From assembly GCA_963776735.1 (NCBI GenBank), contig CAVZNV010000017.1, positions 132,323-196,322 of the forward strand: a stretch of 64,000 nucleotides of DNA. Reading direction: 5' to 3'. The position numbers and the translations under genes were made by a program. Positions 52,093-59,565 of the stretch are shown piece after piece. The first letter of the stretch is position 1. Every line of letters begins with the position of its first letter. The DNA comes from PALSA-612 sp963776735 (GTDB lineage: Bacteria; Actinomycetota; Thermoleophilia; Gaiellales; Gaiellaceae). The notes beneath the pieces were generated by a model. The model saw nothing but the letters and a program-made list of their open reading frames with translations. It was not told the origin of the DNA and made no database searches.

Positions 52093-52583
52093 CCGGCGGC
52101 GTCGCCGAGCAGAAGCTCGACGATCACCGTGTCGCGCCAGACGCCGTCGAGCTTCGCGTGCCGCCGGTACGTGCCGACTTCGCGGAATCCGAGCGACCGG
52201 CACAGCGCGAGCGACGCCTCGTTCTCCGGGAAGATGCGACTGACGAGCTTCCAGTAGCCGCGGCCCTCCGCCTCGGCGATCAGCGCCGCCAGCGCCGCCC
52301 GGCCGAGGCCGCGACCCCGCGCCGAACGCGCCACGTAGATCGAGAACTCCGCGACGCCCGAGTACGCGGGCCGGTGGGCACGGTACGGCGGCGCGGATGC
52401 CCACGCGACGACCTCGCCGCCGTCCTCGCCGACGACGAGCGGATAGCCCGACTCGATCCAGTCCGCCACGTCCGCCTCCGGCCGTAGCTCGGTCTCGAAC
52501 GTCCCGACACGGTCCTCGATGCCCTCGTTGTAGATCCGCGCGATCGCCGCCGCGTCGCCCGGCCCGGCGAGCCGCGTCCTCAA
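52089..52583 (-). CDS. GNAT-family N-acetyltransferase
   Basis: This 164-residue acetyltransferase resembles phosphinothricin-type N-acetyltransferases: RPAYSGVAEFSIYVARSARG, RGLGRAALAALIAEA (acetyl-CoA pyrophosphate loop) and NEASLALCRSLGFREVGTYR. The start is TTG 52583, overlapping the mqnC stop. It is the last gene of the menaquinone operon and may simply be co-transcribed; its substrate is unknown. Confidence 0.82.
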   Translation of the reverse strand: MRTRLAGPGDAAAIARIYNEGIEDRVGTFETELRPEADVADWIESGYPLVVGEDGGEVVAWASAPPYRAHRPAYSGVAEFSIYVARSARGRGLGRAALAALIAEAEGRGYWKLVSRIFPENEASLALCRSLGFREVGTYRRHAKLDGVWRDTVIVELLLGDAAG

Positions 52584-53623
52584 CGTGCGAGCGCTGCAGG
52601 ACGCTCGGCGCGGCGGTACTCGACCGTGTAGCCGAGCCGCCGCGGCACCTCGAGCAGCCGCTCGAGGTCAAGGTCGATGCGCGCGCCCGCCTTCTGCGTC
52701 ACCTCGTCCTCGATCGGCAGGTCGAAGTCGTCGGCGCCGAAGTCGAGCGCCCGAAACGCCTCCTCGTTCTGCGTCAGCACCGATGTGCGCACGTGCCTGA
52801 CGTTGTCGAGGAAGATCCGGCTGAGCGCGATCCAGCGCTGGTACTCGTGCGCCGAGATCTCCTTGCCGCCGAGGTCGGTGCCGTACGGTTTGTACGTCCA
52901 GCACAGGAACGAGAACAGACCGTCGCCAGAGTCAGCCAGCAGAGCGTCCTGGAAGTCACGCGTGCGCTGCAGGTGCTCGAGCCGCTCGTCGAGCGTCTCG
53001 TCGAAGCCGATCACCATCGTCGCCGTCGTGCGCATCCCACTCTCGACGATCGCCCGCTGCGCCTCGAAGTAGTCCGCGACCGTGTACTTCCACTTGGCGT
53101 GCCGCTTCCGGAAGTCCTCGGTGAGGATCTCGCTGCCGCCGCCCGTGACCCAGTGCACGCCGGCATCGCGCAGTCGGGCCGCGGCCTCCGCGTACGAGAG
53201 CCCGGCGCGGTCGGCGAGGAACACGAACTCCGCGACGGTGAGCGCGTAGAACTCGACCTGCTCGCCGTAGCGCTCGCGCACCGAGTGGAAGAGGTCGCAG
53301 TAGTAGTCGAGCGGCAACTTCGGGTTGAACCCCCCGTTGAAGCCGACGAGGTCGCCGCCGACCTCGACCAGTTCGTCGATCTTCGCGAACACGTCCTCGC
53401 GGGATAGCACGTAGCCGCCGTCCTGGTTCGGGAGCACGTAGAAGGCGCAGTAGTCGCACTGCGCGACGCAGACGTTCGTGTAGTTGACGATCCGCATGAC
53501 CATGTAGGTCGCGTGATCCCGGCGATGCCACTTCGCGCGGACCGCCTGCGCGCGCTCGATCAACTCCTCGTCCGGCGCATCGAGCCAGAGCCGGCGTGCC
53601 TCGTCGACGGTCACCCGGCTCAT
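52580..53623 (-). CDS. mqnC: Cyclic dehypoxanthinyl futalosine synthase
   Basis: This radical SAM enzyme cyclises dehypoxanthine futalosine in the futalosine route to menaquinone. The 347-residue protein has the cluster motif C-x3-C-x2-C in NVCVAQCDYCAFY (C52, C56, C59), GFNGGFNPKLPLDYY, VTGGGSEILTEDFRKRHAKW and TMVIGFDETLDERLEHLQ. The GFNPKLP stretch and the YxAFY cluster pattern fit MqnC better than MqnE. ATG 53623 overlaps the stop of the second radical SAM gene (ATGA). It works with the mqnA gene two genes upstream. Confidence 0.88.
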   Translation of the reverse strand: MSRVTVDEARRLWLDAPDEELIERAQAVRAKWHRRDHATYMVMRIVNYTNVCVAQCDYCAFYVLPNQDGGYVLSREDVFAKIDELVEVGGDLVGFNGGFNPKLPLDYYCDLFHSVRERYGEQVEFYALTVAEFVFLADRAGLSYAEAAARLRDAGVHWVTGGGSEILTEDFRKRHAKWKYTVADYFEAQRAIVESGMRTTATMVIGFDETLDERLEHLQRTRDFQDALLADSGDGLFSFLCWTYKPYGTDLGGKEISAHEYQRWIALSRIFLDNVRHVRTSVLTQNEEAFRALDFGADDFDLPIEDEVTQKAGARIDLDLERLLEVPRRLGYTVEYRRAERPAALAR

Positions 53624-54921
53624 ACGGGCACCGCCGCGTCCAGCGTGTCCATGAACGAGCTGACCGAGAAGACCGCGTTGCCGGGCCCCGCCGGGCCGTA
53701 CCCGGGCGGCGGCTCGAGCCCGTGCCGGTCGAGCGCCGCCTTGTAGGCCTCGAGCAAGTTGACGTGGTATTCGAGCGGCGCGCCCTCCGGGTTGTCGCGG
53801 CCGAGCGGCGTCGCCGGCTCCGGGCACCAGTTCGTGAAGCGCGGCGTGATCCCGCGGCTCATGAAGAAGTCGAGCCCCTCGACCGTGCTTGCGATCGCCT
53901 CGTCCACGGTTTCGAACCCGAACGGCCGGGCCATCTCGACGCCCGCGACGAAGTTCGGGATCACGTGCCGCGGCCCGAAGACCTCGGCCGCGTCGAGGAT
54001 CCGCCGGTGCCACTCCTCGCGCCCGACGTAGCGCTCCTTCCCCGGGCAGATCAGGGAGAAGAGGCGCTTGTCCCAGACCTCGTAGTTCGGGTGGTAGATC
54101 GAGATGCCGTAGTCCTTGAAGCGCTGGACGTCCTCGCGCGGCAGGGCTTGGGCGACGATCTTGCCGATCCAGCGGCCCGGGAAGCGCTCCTCGATTGCCT
54201 GCGCATAGCGGCCGTAGAAGTCGGCCTCCTCGAGCCCGTCGACCTTCGACGTGACGGAGCCGCCGGTGAGCGTGTAGGCCTGCGAGACACCGTCGGTGTC
54301 GAAGCGGTCGATCAGCGTCATCGCCTCGAGCACGTCCTCGACCGGTTTGATGCCCGTGTACGGGCGACCTGCCTGCTTGTGCTGGCGCCAGTTGTGGTTG
54401 ATGTCGCAGAACTGGCACTCCTCGTGAGCGCCGAAGTACTGGCAGAGCCGGAGCACGGTCAGGTAGATCAGGTAGCCCCACTGGATCGTCGGCGCCGTCT
54501 CCATCACCGTCTTGCCGTTCGCGAGCGTGTGCCGGTAGTACTCGGGCATCGGCGGGAGCGTCACGTCGGCGAGCGACTCGCCCTCGACGGTCAGCCCGAG
54601 GCCCTCCTCGACCCGGTACGGCGAGTCCGGGTTGACGCGGACCGAGACGATCGTGCGGCGCAGGCTCCACGGGCCGCCGGTGAGCGCGATCTCCTCCGGC
54701 GGTCGGCGCGTCGCCGCTTCGCCGAGCTTCGCGAGCGGCTGCTGGTCGAACGAGAAGATGAAGTAGGACTTCGGCTTGACCGCGCCGTCGAGGTTGTCCG
54801 AGAGGGCCGCGTCGGTGAAGGCGATGCCAGTCCGCAGCAGGTCCTCCTTCAGCACGGCCTCGCGAGGCACGCTCGTGAAGCGCTCGGCCAGCCCATCGAG
54901 CATTGCGAGGCGCTCCGTCAC
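53620..54921 (-). CDS. Radical SAM protein with C-x8-C-x2-C motif, menaquinone-linked
   Basis: This 433-residue protein is probably a radical SAM enzyme. The cluster cysteines sit at 160, 169 and 172 (LCQYFGAHEECQFCDIN), an unusual C-x8-C-x2-C spacing, after 150 residues of N-terminal sequence. A barrel-like part follows (LTGGSVTSKVDGLEEADFYG, then KIVAQALPREDVQRFKDYGI and NFVAGVEMARPFGFETVDEA). It occupies the place that mqnE (aminofutalosine synthase) has in related operons, between mqnA and mqnC, with ATGA overlaps at both ends. It could replace MqnE, or do another step. I know no confirmed function for this family. Confidence 0.75.
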   Translation of the reverse strand: MTERLAMLDGLAERFTSVPREAVLKEDLLRTGIAFTDAALSDNLDGAVKPKSYFIFSFDQQPLAKLGEAATRRPPEEIALTGGPWSLRRTIVSVRVNPDSPYRVEEGLGLTVEGESLADVTLPPMPEYYRHTLANGKTVMETAPTIQWGYLIYLTVLRLCQYFGAHEECQFCDINHNWRQHKQAGRPYTGIKPVEDVLEAMTLIDRFDTDGVSQAYTLTGGSVTSKVDGLEEADFYGRYAQAIEERFPGRWIGKIVAQALPREDVQRFKDYGISIYHPNYEVWDKRLFSLICPGKERYVGREEWHRRILDAAEVFGPRHVIPNFVAGVEMARPFGFETVDEAIASTVEGLDFFMSRGITPRFTNWCPEPATPLGRDNPEGAPLEYHVNLLEAYKAALDRHGLEPPPGYGPAGPGNAVFSVSSFMDTLDAAVPV

Positions 54922-55682
54922 GCCGTCACCGGCTCCTCGTGGACGAAGCGCAACTCCGGCACACGATCGAGCTCGCCCGCATCGTGCGCCAGCTCCAGGA
55001 ACGTGTAGAGACCGGCGCGCTCGCGTGGACCGAAGCGGTAGCGCAGCTTCTCGAAGTAGCGCGCCAGGAACCCGGCCGGGTAGCCGTAGCGCTCGCTCGC
55101 CTCGTAGGCGAGCTGCTCGGGCTCGGCGCGGGCGAGCCGCACCGACTCGACGAGCGCGTCCTCGAGCTCGGCCGTTCCCGGCACGGGCGGATCGGGCGCG
55201 GCCCAGACGGCGAACACCATCGGCAGGCCCGTCCGCTCGAGCCAGAGGCGGCCCAGGTCGTGGTGCGGCGTCGGGTCCTCGAACGCGCTCTTCAGCGCCG
55301 CGTCGCCGATCAGCAACTTGGCCTCGGCCTCCTCCCCCAGCGGCACGTGCGCGGCGTCCGGAAGCAGCACCTTCGTCAGCACGACCGAGGTCGCGCTCTC
55401 GGGCGTGACCGCGACCGTGCGCACGCGCTCGAGCGGCACGCGCGAGACGAGCTGGATCGAGTCCACGGCGCCCTCGGACGAGACGCAGAGCCTGGGCAGG
55501 ATGCGCAGCGTCGCCGCATTGCGCGCGTACTCGATCGACGAGATCGGCGCCAGGTCGATCTCCCCGGCGACGAGCCGCCGGTTCAGGTCGGTCGGCACGC
55601 CCTGCACCTCTTCCACCTCGGCGTCGAGCCGGTAGAAGACCGGCGCCATGTTCACGTAGCTGATGCGGCCGAGGCGGATCAC
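54918..55682 (-). CDS. mqnA: Chorismate dehydratase
   Basis: MqnA dehydrates chorismate to 3-enolpyruvylbenzoate, entering the futalosine route. The 254-residue periplasmic-binding-like fold has MIRLGRISYVNMAPVFYRL, VQGVPTDLNRRLVAGEIDLA, PISSIEYARN and SSEGAVDSIQLVSRVPLERV, all diagnostic of MqnA rather than MqnD. The GTG start at 55682 overlaps the stop of the small membrane protein gene. MqnB and MqnD are not in the window. Confidence 0.92.
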   Translation of the reverse strand: MIRLGRISYVNMAPVFYRLDAEVEEVQGVPTDLNRRLVAGEIDLAPISSIEYARNAATLRILPRLCVSSEGAVDSIQLVSRVPLERVRTVAVTPESATSVVLTKVLLPDAAHVPLGEEAEAKLLIGDAALKSAFEDPTPHHDLGRLWLERTGLPMVFAVWAAPDPPVPGTAELEDALVESVRLARAEPEQLAYEASERYGYPAGFLARYFEKLRYRFGPRERAGLYTFLELAHDAGELDRVPELRFVHEEPVTA

Positions 55683-55999
55683 TGCGTCCTTCCGGTCGCG
55701 AACACGAGCGCGACGAACGCCGGCACGAAGAACAGGCCGATCGACAGCGCGCCGAGGATGCAGAAGCACGTCATCACGATCAGGCAGCCGATCAGGACGT
55801 CTCGAACCGGCGCAAGGACGGCGACAACGCACGCGCCGACGGGGAACGCGAGCAGCCACCAGCGCCAATCGAACGTTCCCTGATCGGAGGACACGACCGC
55901 AAAGCTGGCGGCGACGGCCGCGAGGCAGAACGCGAGCGCGACGAGGCTCCAGCCCCGGCCGCAGAGCCCTCGCGAGCGGACAAGGCCGAGCGCGGTCAC
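55679..55999 (-). CDS. Small membrane protein, 106 aa, in menaquinone operon
   Basis: The product has about four hydrophobic segments (LVALAFCLAAVAASFAVVSS, WWLLAFPVGACVVAVLAPV, LIGCLIVMTCFCILGALSI and FVPAFVALVFATGR) and short loops. GTGA overlaps join it to the polyprenyl synthase upstream and mqnA downstream, so it is firmly part of the operon. It is too small for a UbiA-type prenyltransferase, and no family is recognised. A role in quinone lipid handling is possible from context only. Confidence 0.65.
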   Translation of the reverse strand: MTALGLVRSRGLCGRGWSLVALAFCLAAVAASFAVVSSDQGTFDWRWWLLAFPVGACVVAVLAPVRDVLIGCLIVMTCFCILGALSIGLFFVPAFVALVFATGRTQ

Positions 56000-56913
56000 G
56001 AGTGCCGGTGCACCACGAGGTCGGCGAGAGCCTCGAGCTCGTCGCGGTGGAGGTGGCCGTCGAGGCAGCTGCGGGCCCGGCAGGCGTAGTCGAGCGCCGC
56101 CGCGCGCGAGCGAGGCAGCGCGTCCGTCGCCGCGACACGGACGAGCGCACCGTCGATCGGCCCGCCGGCGAGCGCGCTGCGCACGACCTCGTCCTGCTGC
56201 GCGGCGAGGAGCAAAGGCAGCGTCGGCGTGCCTTCGCGGAGGTCGACGCCGGCGATCTTGCCCGTCTCCAGGCCCTCGCCGGTGCAGTCGAGGATGTCGT
56301 CCGTGATCTGGAAGGCAATGCCGAGTGTGAGTCCGAAGCGGCCGAGCGCGGAGTCGCGTCCGCCGGAGCCGAGCAAGCATGCGGCCTCGAACAGCTTCGC
56401 CGTCTTCAACTCGCAGCGCGCGAGATAGCTCTCGACGGTCGTGTCGGGATCGTGGGTCTGGTGCCGCTGCAGCGCCTCGCCGCGCGCGAGACAGAGCGTG
56501 GCGTGCGCGAGGAGCGCGACGGCGTTCGGATCGCCGGCCGCGGTCAGCTCGGCGAAGGCTCGCGCGAACAGGTAGTCGCCCGCGGCGCGCGCGGCGCCCG
56601 GCCCGTAGGCGGCCCACGCGGCGGCACGGCCGCGGCGGAACTGCGCGCCGTCGATCAGGTCGTCGTGGACGAGCGTGGCCATGTGGATCAGCTCGACGGC
56701 GACCCCGGCGGCGAGCGACGGCTCGGAGCCGTTCCGCGACGAGAGGAAGACGAGCATCGGCCGCACCCGCTTGCCGCCCGCAGCGAGCGCATCGGCGCCG
56801 ACTGCCGCGACGACGCCCGGGTGGCTCGCAACCGTCTCCTGGAGGCGTTCCTCGAGCTCGTCGAGATACGACTCGAGCCCCGGCGCCTCGCGGATCGAGG
56901 CGAGCACCGTCAC
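55996..56913 (-). CDS. Polyprenyl diphosphate synthase
   Basis: This trans-prenyl transferase chains isoprene units to make the side chain of menaquinone. The 305-residue protein has the first aspartate-rich motif in LVHDDLIDGAQFRRGRAAAW (DDxxD, 84-88), the G-K-R-x-R-P motif (GGKRVRPMLV) and the second motif ITDDILDCTGEGLETGKIAG. The GTG start at 56913 overlaps the stop of menG. Final chain length cannot be told from the sequence. Confidence 0.9.
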   Translation of the reverse strand: MTVLASIREAPGLESYLDELEERLQETVASHPGVVAAVGADALAAGGKRVRPMLVFLSSRNGSEPSLAAGVAVELIHMATLVHDDLIDGAQFRRGRAAAWAAYGPGAARAAGDYLFARAFAELTAAGDPNAVALLAHATLCLARGEALQRHQTHDPDTTVESYLARCELKTAKLFEAACLLGSGGRDSALGRFGLTLGIAFQITDDILDCTGEGLETGKIAGVDLREGTPTLPLLLAAQQDEVVRSALAGGPIDGALVRVAATDALPRSRAAALDYACRARSCLDGHLHRDELEALADLVVHRHS

Positions 56914-57596
56914 CGGACGAGACCCGTGTGCAGTGCGACGATCCCGCCCGCGAACGTGCGGTAGGCGACGTGCTCGAACCCGGCCGACGTCATCTGCGCG
57001 GCCAGCTCGTCCGGACCGGGGAAGCGCCGCACGCTGGCGGGAAGGTACGTGTACGCCGCGCCGCCCTTCAGCACCTTCCCGAGCAGCGGCACGATCCGGT
57101 CGAACCAGAGCCGGAAGAACGGGGCCAGGAACCCGGTCGGCGTCGTGATCTCGAGGATGCCGACGCGGCCACCGGGCTTGACCACCCGCACGAGCTCGGC
57201 GAGCGCGACGGAGAGGTCGGAGACGTTGCGCACACCGAACCCTACGGTCGCCGAGTCGAACCGGTCGTCCGGAAACGGCATGGCCATCAAATCCCCGTCG
57301 ATCCAAGTAACACTGTGTTGCTTGGCCCGGGCGCGCTCGAGCATTCGCGGCGAGAAATCGAGCCCGGTCACCTCGCCCGCACCTGCTTCGACAGCAGCCA
57401 CCGCCAGGTCGCCCGTGCCGCAGCAGCCGTCGAGTACCCGGTCGCCGGGGCGCACGACCGCCTTCACCGTCTCTCGCCGCCAGTGCTGGTCGAGCCCGGC
57501 CGTCATCACGCGGTTCATCACGTCGTAGACCGGTGCGATCCGGTCGAACATCGACCGCACCTCGGGCGCAGCGAGCCTGCCCGTCTCGATGCTCAA
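56910..57596 (-). CDS. menG: Demethylmenaquinone methyltransferase
   Basis: This UbiE/MenG-type enzyme adds the final methyl group of menaquinone from SAM. The 228-residue protein begins near APEVRSMFDRIAPVYDVMNR, the characteristic UbiE start, followed by VLDGCCGTGDLAVAAVEAGA (SAM loop), GLDFSPRMLERARAK and GFGVRNVSDLSVALAELVRV. TTG 57596 overlaps the ubiX stop. Inside the gene, at 57303-57321, lies a 19-base repeat identical to the one before fumarase beta; the codons there (CAA, AGT, GTT, ACT) are unlike the rest. Confidence 0.9.
   Translation of the reverse strand: MSIETGRLAAPEVRSMFDRIAPVYDVMNRVMTAGLDQHWRRETVKAVVRPGDRVLDGCCGTGDLAVAAVEAGAGEVTGLDFSPRMLERARAKQHSVTWIDGDLMAMPFPDDRFDSATVGFGVRNVSDLSVALAELVRVVKPGGRVGILEITTPTGFLAPFFRLWFDRIVPLLGKVLKGGAAYTYLPASVRRFPGPDELAAQMTSAGFEHVAYRTFAGGIVALHTGLVR
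57303..57321. promoter_or_regulatory. Copy 3 of palindromic repeat, inside menG
   Basis: CCAAGTAACACTGTGTTGC is identical to 36587-36605 over 19 bases. On the minus strand it encodes KQHSVTW of MenG using codons rare in this GC-rich gene. It may serve as a binding site within the coding region. The function is inferred from the repetition alone. Confidence 0.5.
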
Positions 57597-58186
57597 GCTT
57601 GCCCCCAGCGGCGAGTCAGCGAGTGCTCGAGACCGAGCTGGTCGAGACAGCGCGCGACCACGAAGTCGACGAGGTCGTCGACGCTCTCGGCACCGTGGTA
57701 GAAGCCCGGGGCGAGGAAGAGGATCGTCGCGCCGGCGCGCCGCAGGCGCAGCATGTTCTCGAGGTGGATCTCGGAGAGCGGCGTCTCCCGCGGCATCAGC
57801 ACGAGTCGCCGTTCCTCCTTCAGCGCGACGCTTCCTGCCCGCTGGATCAGATTCGACATCACTCCGGAGGCGAGGGCGCCGAGTGTGCCCATCGAGCACG
57901 GGCAGATCACGTACGCGTCCACCTTGGCCGAGCCGCTCGCGTAGGGCGCGCGCCAATCGCGCTCGTCGTACAGCGTCACCTGACCGTCGCGCGCGTGCTC
58001 GAGGAAGCGCGCGAGCGTCTCGTCGCGCGAGAGCCGCGCGTCGCCGTACAGCTCGGTCGCCAGCACCTCGATCGCCGCGGACGACGCCGTCACGCCGACC
58101 TCGCAGTCGGCGGCGGTCAGCGCCTCGAGCAGCCGGGCCGCGTACGGCGCCCCCGATGCCCCCGTGATCCCGAGGAACACGTGCAC
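57593..58186 (-). CDS. ubiX: Flavin prenyltransferase, UbiX type
   Basis: UbiX makes prenylated FMN, the cofactor of UbiD-type decarboxylases. The 197-residue protein has MHVFLGITGASGAPYAARLL (flavin phosphate loop), VICPCSMGTLGALASGVMSN and LVLMPRETPLSEIHLENML, with the conserved serine and arginine. In the futalosine route the pair acts on the naphthoate intermediate (as MqnM/MqnL). The UbiD partner is at 61431-62873. GTG 58186 is the only start that keeps the family N-terminus. Confidence 0.93.
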   Translation of the reverse strand: MHVFLGITGASGAPYAARLLEALTAADCEVGVTASSAAIEVLATELYGDARLSRDETLARFLEHARDGQVTLYDERDWRAPYASGSAKVDAYVICPCSMGTLGALASGVMSNLIQRAGSVALKEERRLVLMPRETPLSEIHLENMLRLRRAGATILFLAPGFYHGAESVDDLVDFVVARCLDQLGLEHSLTRRWGQA

Positions 58187-58209
58187 ATGCAGAGCCTACT
58201 TCCGCCCGG

Positions 58210-58653
58210 CTACCCGCCGCCCTTCGACGCCTCGAGGAAGATCGCAAGCCGACGGATCCGTGCCGGGCCGAGCGCCGTGAAGCTCGGCATCGGCGAGCCC
58301 GGCACGAGACAGCCGGGGCATTTCAGGTGCCTGATCTGCCAGCTGACACCGCGGTTCTTCAGCCCTTCCGCAGTCAGATCAGGAGCGCCCTTGAAGCCAC
58401 CGCCCACGCCGAGGTAGCGGTGGCAGTTCAGGCAGCCGATCTTCGCGAACAGCACTCCGCCGGGGACGGCGGCGGGCGGAAGGTGGTTCTGCCTGACCCA
58501 GTCCGGAACGCGCTGCAGATTCTGGCTCTTGAGCGATTCCGTCGAGTTCACGGGCGGGACCGAGCCGGACGAGCCCGAGCCGCCGCCGCACCCTGCCGCA
58601 AGGCCGACGAGGAGCACGGCCGTGAGTCCAAGTCGAACGGCCACGCGATTCAT
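58210..58653 (-). CDS. Lipoprotein mono-heme cytochrome c
   Basis: This 147-residue protein has a lipoprotein signal ending in VGLAAGC (lipidated Cys 22) and one heme-binding site CLNCH (74-78), with a methionine ligand in GSPMPSF. It is clearly related to the cytochrome domain of the next gene downstream in position (VPDWVRQNHLPPAAVPGGVL against VPTWVKQNKLPAKAVPGAIL). It probably carries electrons from the bc complex to an oxidase. It lies 23 bases upstream of ubiX and after the hairpin at 58727. Confidence 0.88.
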   Translation of the reverse strand: MNRVAVRLGLTAVLLVGLAAGCGGGSGSSGSVPPVNSTESLKSQNLQRVPDWVRQNHLPPAAVPGGVLFAKIGCLNCHRYLGVGGGFKGAPDLTAEGLKNRGVSWQIRHLKCPGCLVPGSPMPSFTALGPARIRRLAIFLEASKGGG

Positions 58654-58726
58654 CTGCCGTGGAGCCGTGGCTGTGCCACGGCGTAGCTCAAGCGGCTCGA
58701 GACGCGATCACAAAGGGAAGGGGGTT

Positions 58727-58755
58727 CGTGGGGGGAACCGGCCGTTCCCCCCACG
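58727..58755 (-). terminator. Perfect 12-bp hairpin directly after the subunit IV-cytochrome c gene
   Basis: CGTGGGGGGAAC (58727-58738) and GTTCCCCCCACG (58744-58755) pair around a 5-base loop, starting at the base next to the stop of the gene at 58756. Read on the minus strand it would end or attenuate the respiratory transcript before the quinone genes. No U-tract follows. It resembles the hairpin at 15107-15135. Confidence 0.6.
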
Positions 58756-59565
58756 TCACTTCCCGCCCTTGCTCGCTTCCAGGAAAACCGCGAGGGCGTG
58801 CAGCCGGGCGTCACCGAGGGCCTGGAACGACGGCATCGGCGACCCGGGGTTCACAGATGAGGGAGCCTTCAAGTGCTGGACCTGGAAGGCGATCCCCTTG
58901 CCCTTCGCGCCCTCCGCGGAGAGGTCGGGCGCGCCCGCGAAGCCGCCGCCCGTGCCGAGGTACGAATGGCAGTTGAGGCAGCCGATCTTCGCGAACAGGA
59001 TCGCCCCGGGCACAGCCTTCGCCGGCAGCTTGTTCTGCTTGACCCAGGTCGGCACCTTCTGGACGTTCTCGCTCGCCAGCGACTCGGTGGCCGTCGCGCC
59101 CTTCCAGGTCAGCACGCCCATCGAGATCACGACGAGGATCGAGGCGACCACCGCGACGGGCCGCCGCGAGAGCCGCCGCTCGGTGCGCCGGTCGATGAAC
59201 GGCACCGCGAGCAGCAGCACGATGCAGACCGTCGGGATCCCGACCGTCCCGATCACGACCGACCACGGCCACTTGAAGATCCGCAGCAGATAGAAAAGGA
59301 AGTAGAAGTACCAGTCCGGCCGCGGGACGAACGAGAACGTCCCCGGGTCGGCCGGCAGGTCGTAGACCTTGCCGAGGGAGCCCGTCGGCGGGTTCCCGGT
59401 CGCCGTCTCCTTCCAGATGATCGCGAGCACGATGATGATCACGACGACGACGAGGCTCATCACCGTGTCGTGGAACATCGCGTTCGGGAAGAACGACTTG
59501 CCCCTCGTCTTGACGTCCTGCTTGTACCTGGCGAACAGCTCGCGGCGCTCGTCGATGTTGCTCAC
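58756..59565 (-). CDS. qcrC: Menaquinol:cytochrome c reductase subunit, cytochrome b C-terminal part fused to cytochrome c
   Basis: The 269-residue protein joins subunit IV of cytochrome b6f type with a cytochrome c domain, as in Bacillus QcrC. Subunit IV covers residues 1-155 with three helices and the quinol-site motif PRPDWYF (the PEWY equivalent, with Asp for Glu). The cytochrome part starts near residue 170 and has CLNCH (196-200) and the methionine in GSPMPSF. It completes the cytochrome b in the previous gene. GTG 59565 overlaps the cytochrome b stop. Confidence 0.93.
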   Translation of the reverse strand: MSNIDERRELFARYKQDVKTRGKSFFPNAMFHDTVMSLVVVVIIIVLAIIWKETATGNPPTGSLGKVYDLPADPGTFSFVPRPDWYFYFLFYLLRIFKWPWSVVIGTVGIPTVCIVLLLAVPFIDRRTERRLSRRPVAVVASILVVISMGVLTWKGATATESLASENVQKVPTWVKQNKLPAKAVPGAILFAKIGCLNCHSYLGTGGGFAGAPDLSAEGAKGKGIAFQVQHLKAPSSVNPGSPMPSFQALGDARLHALAVFLEASKGGK

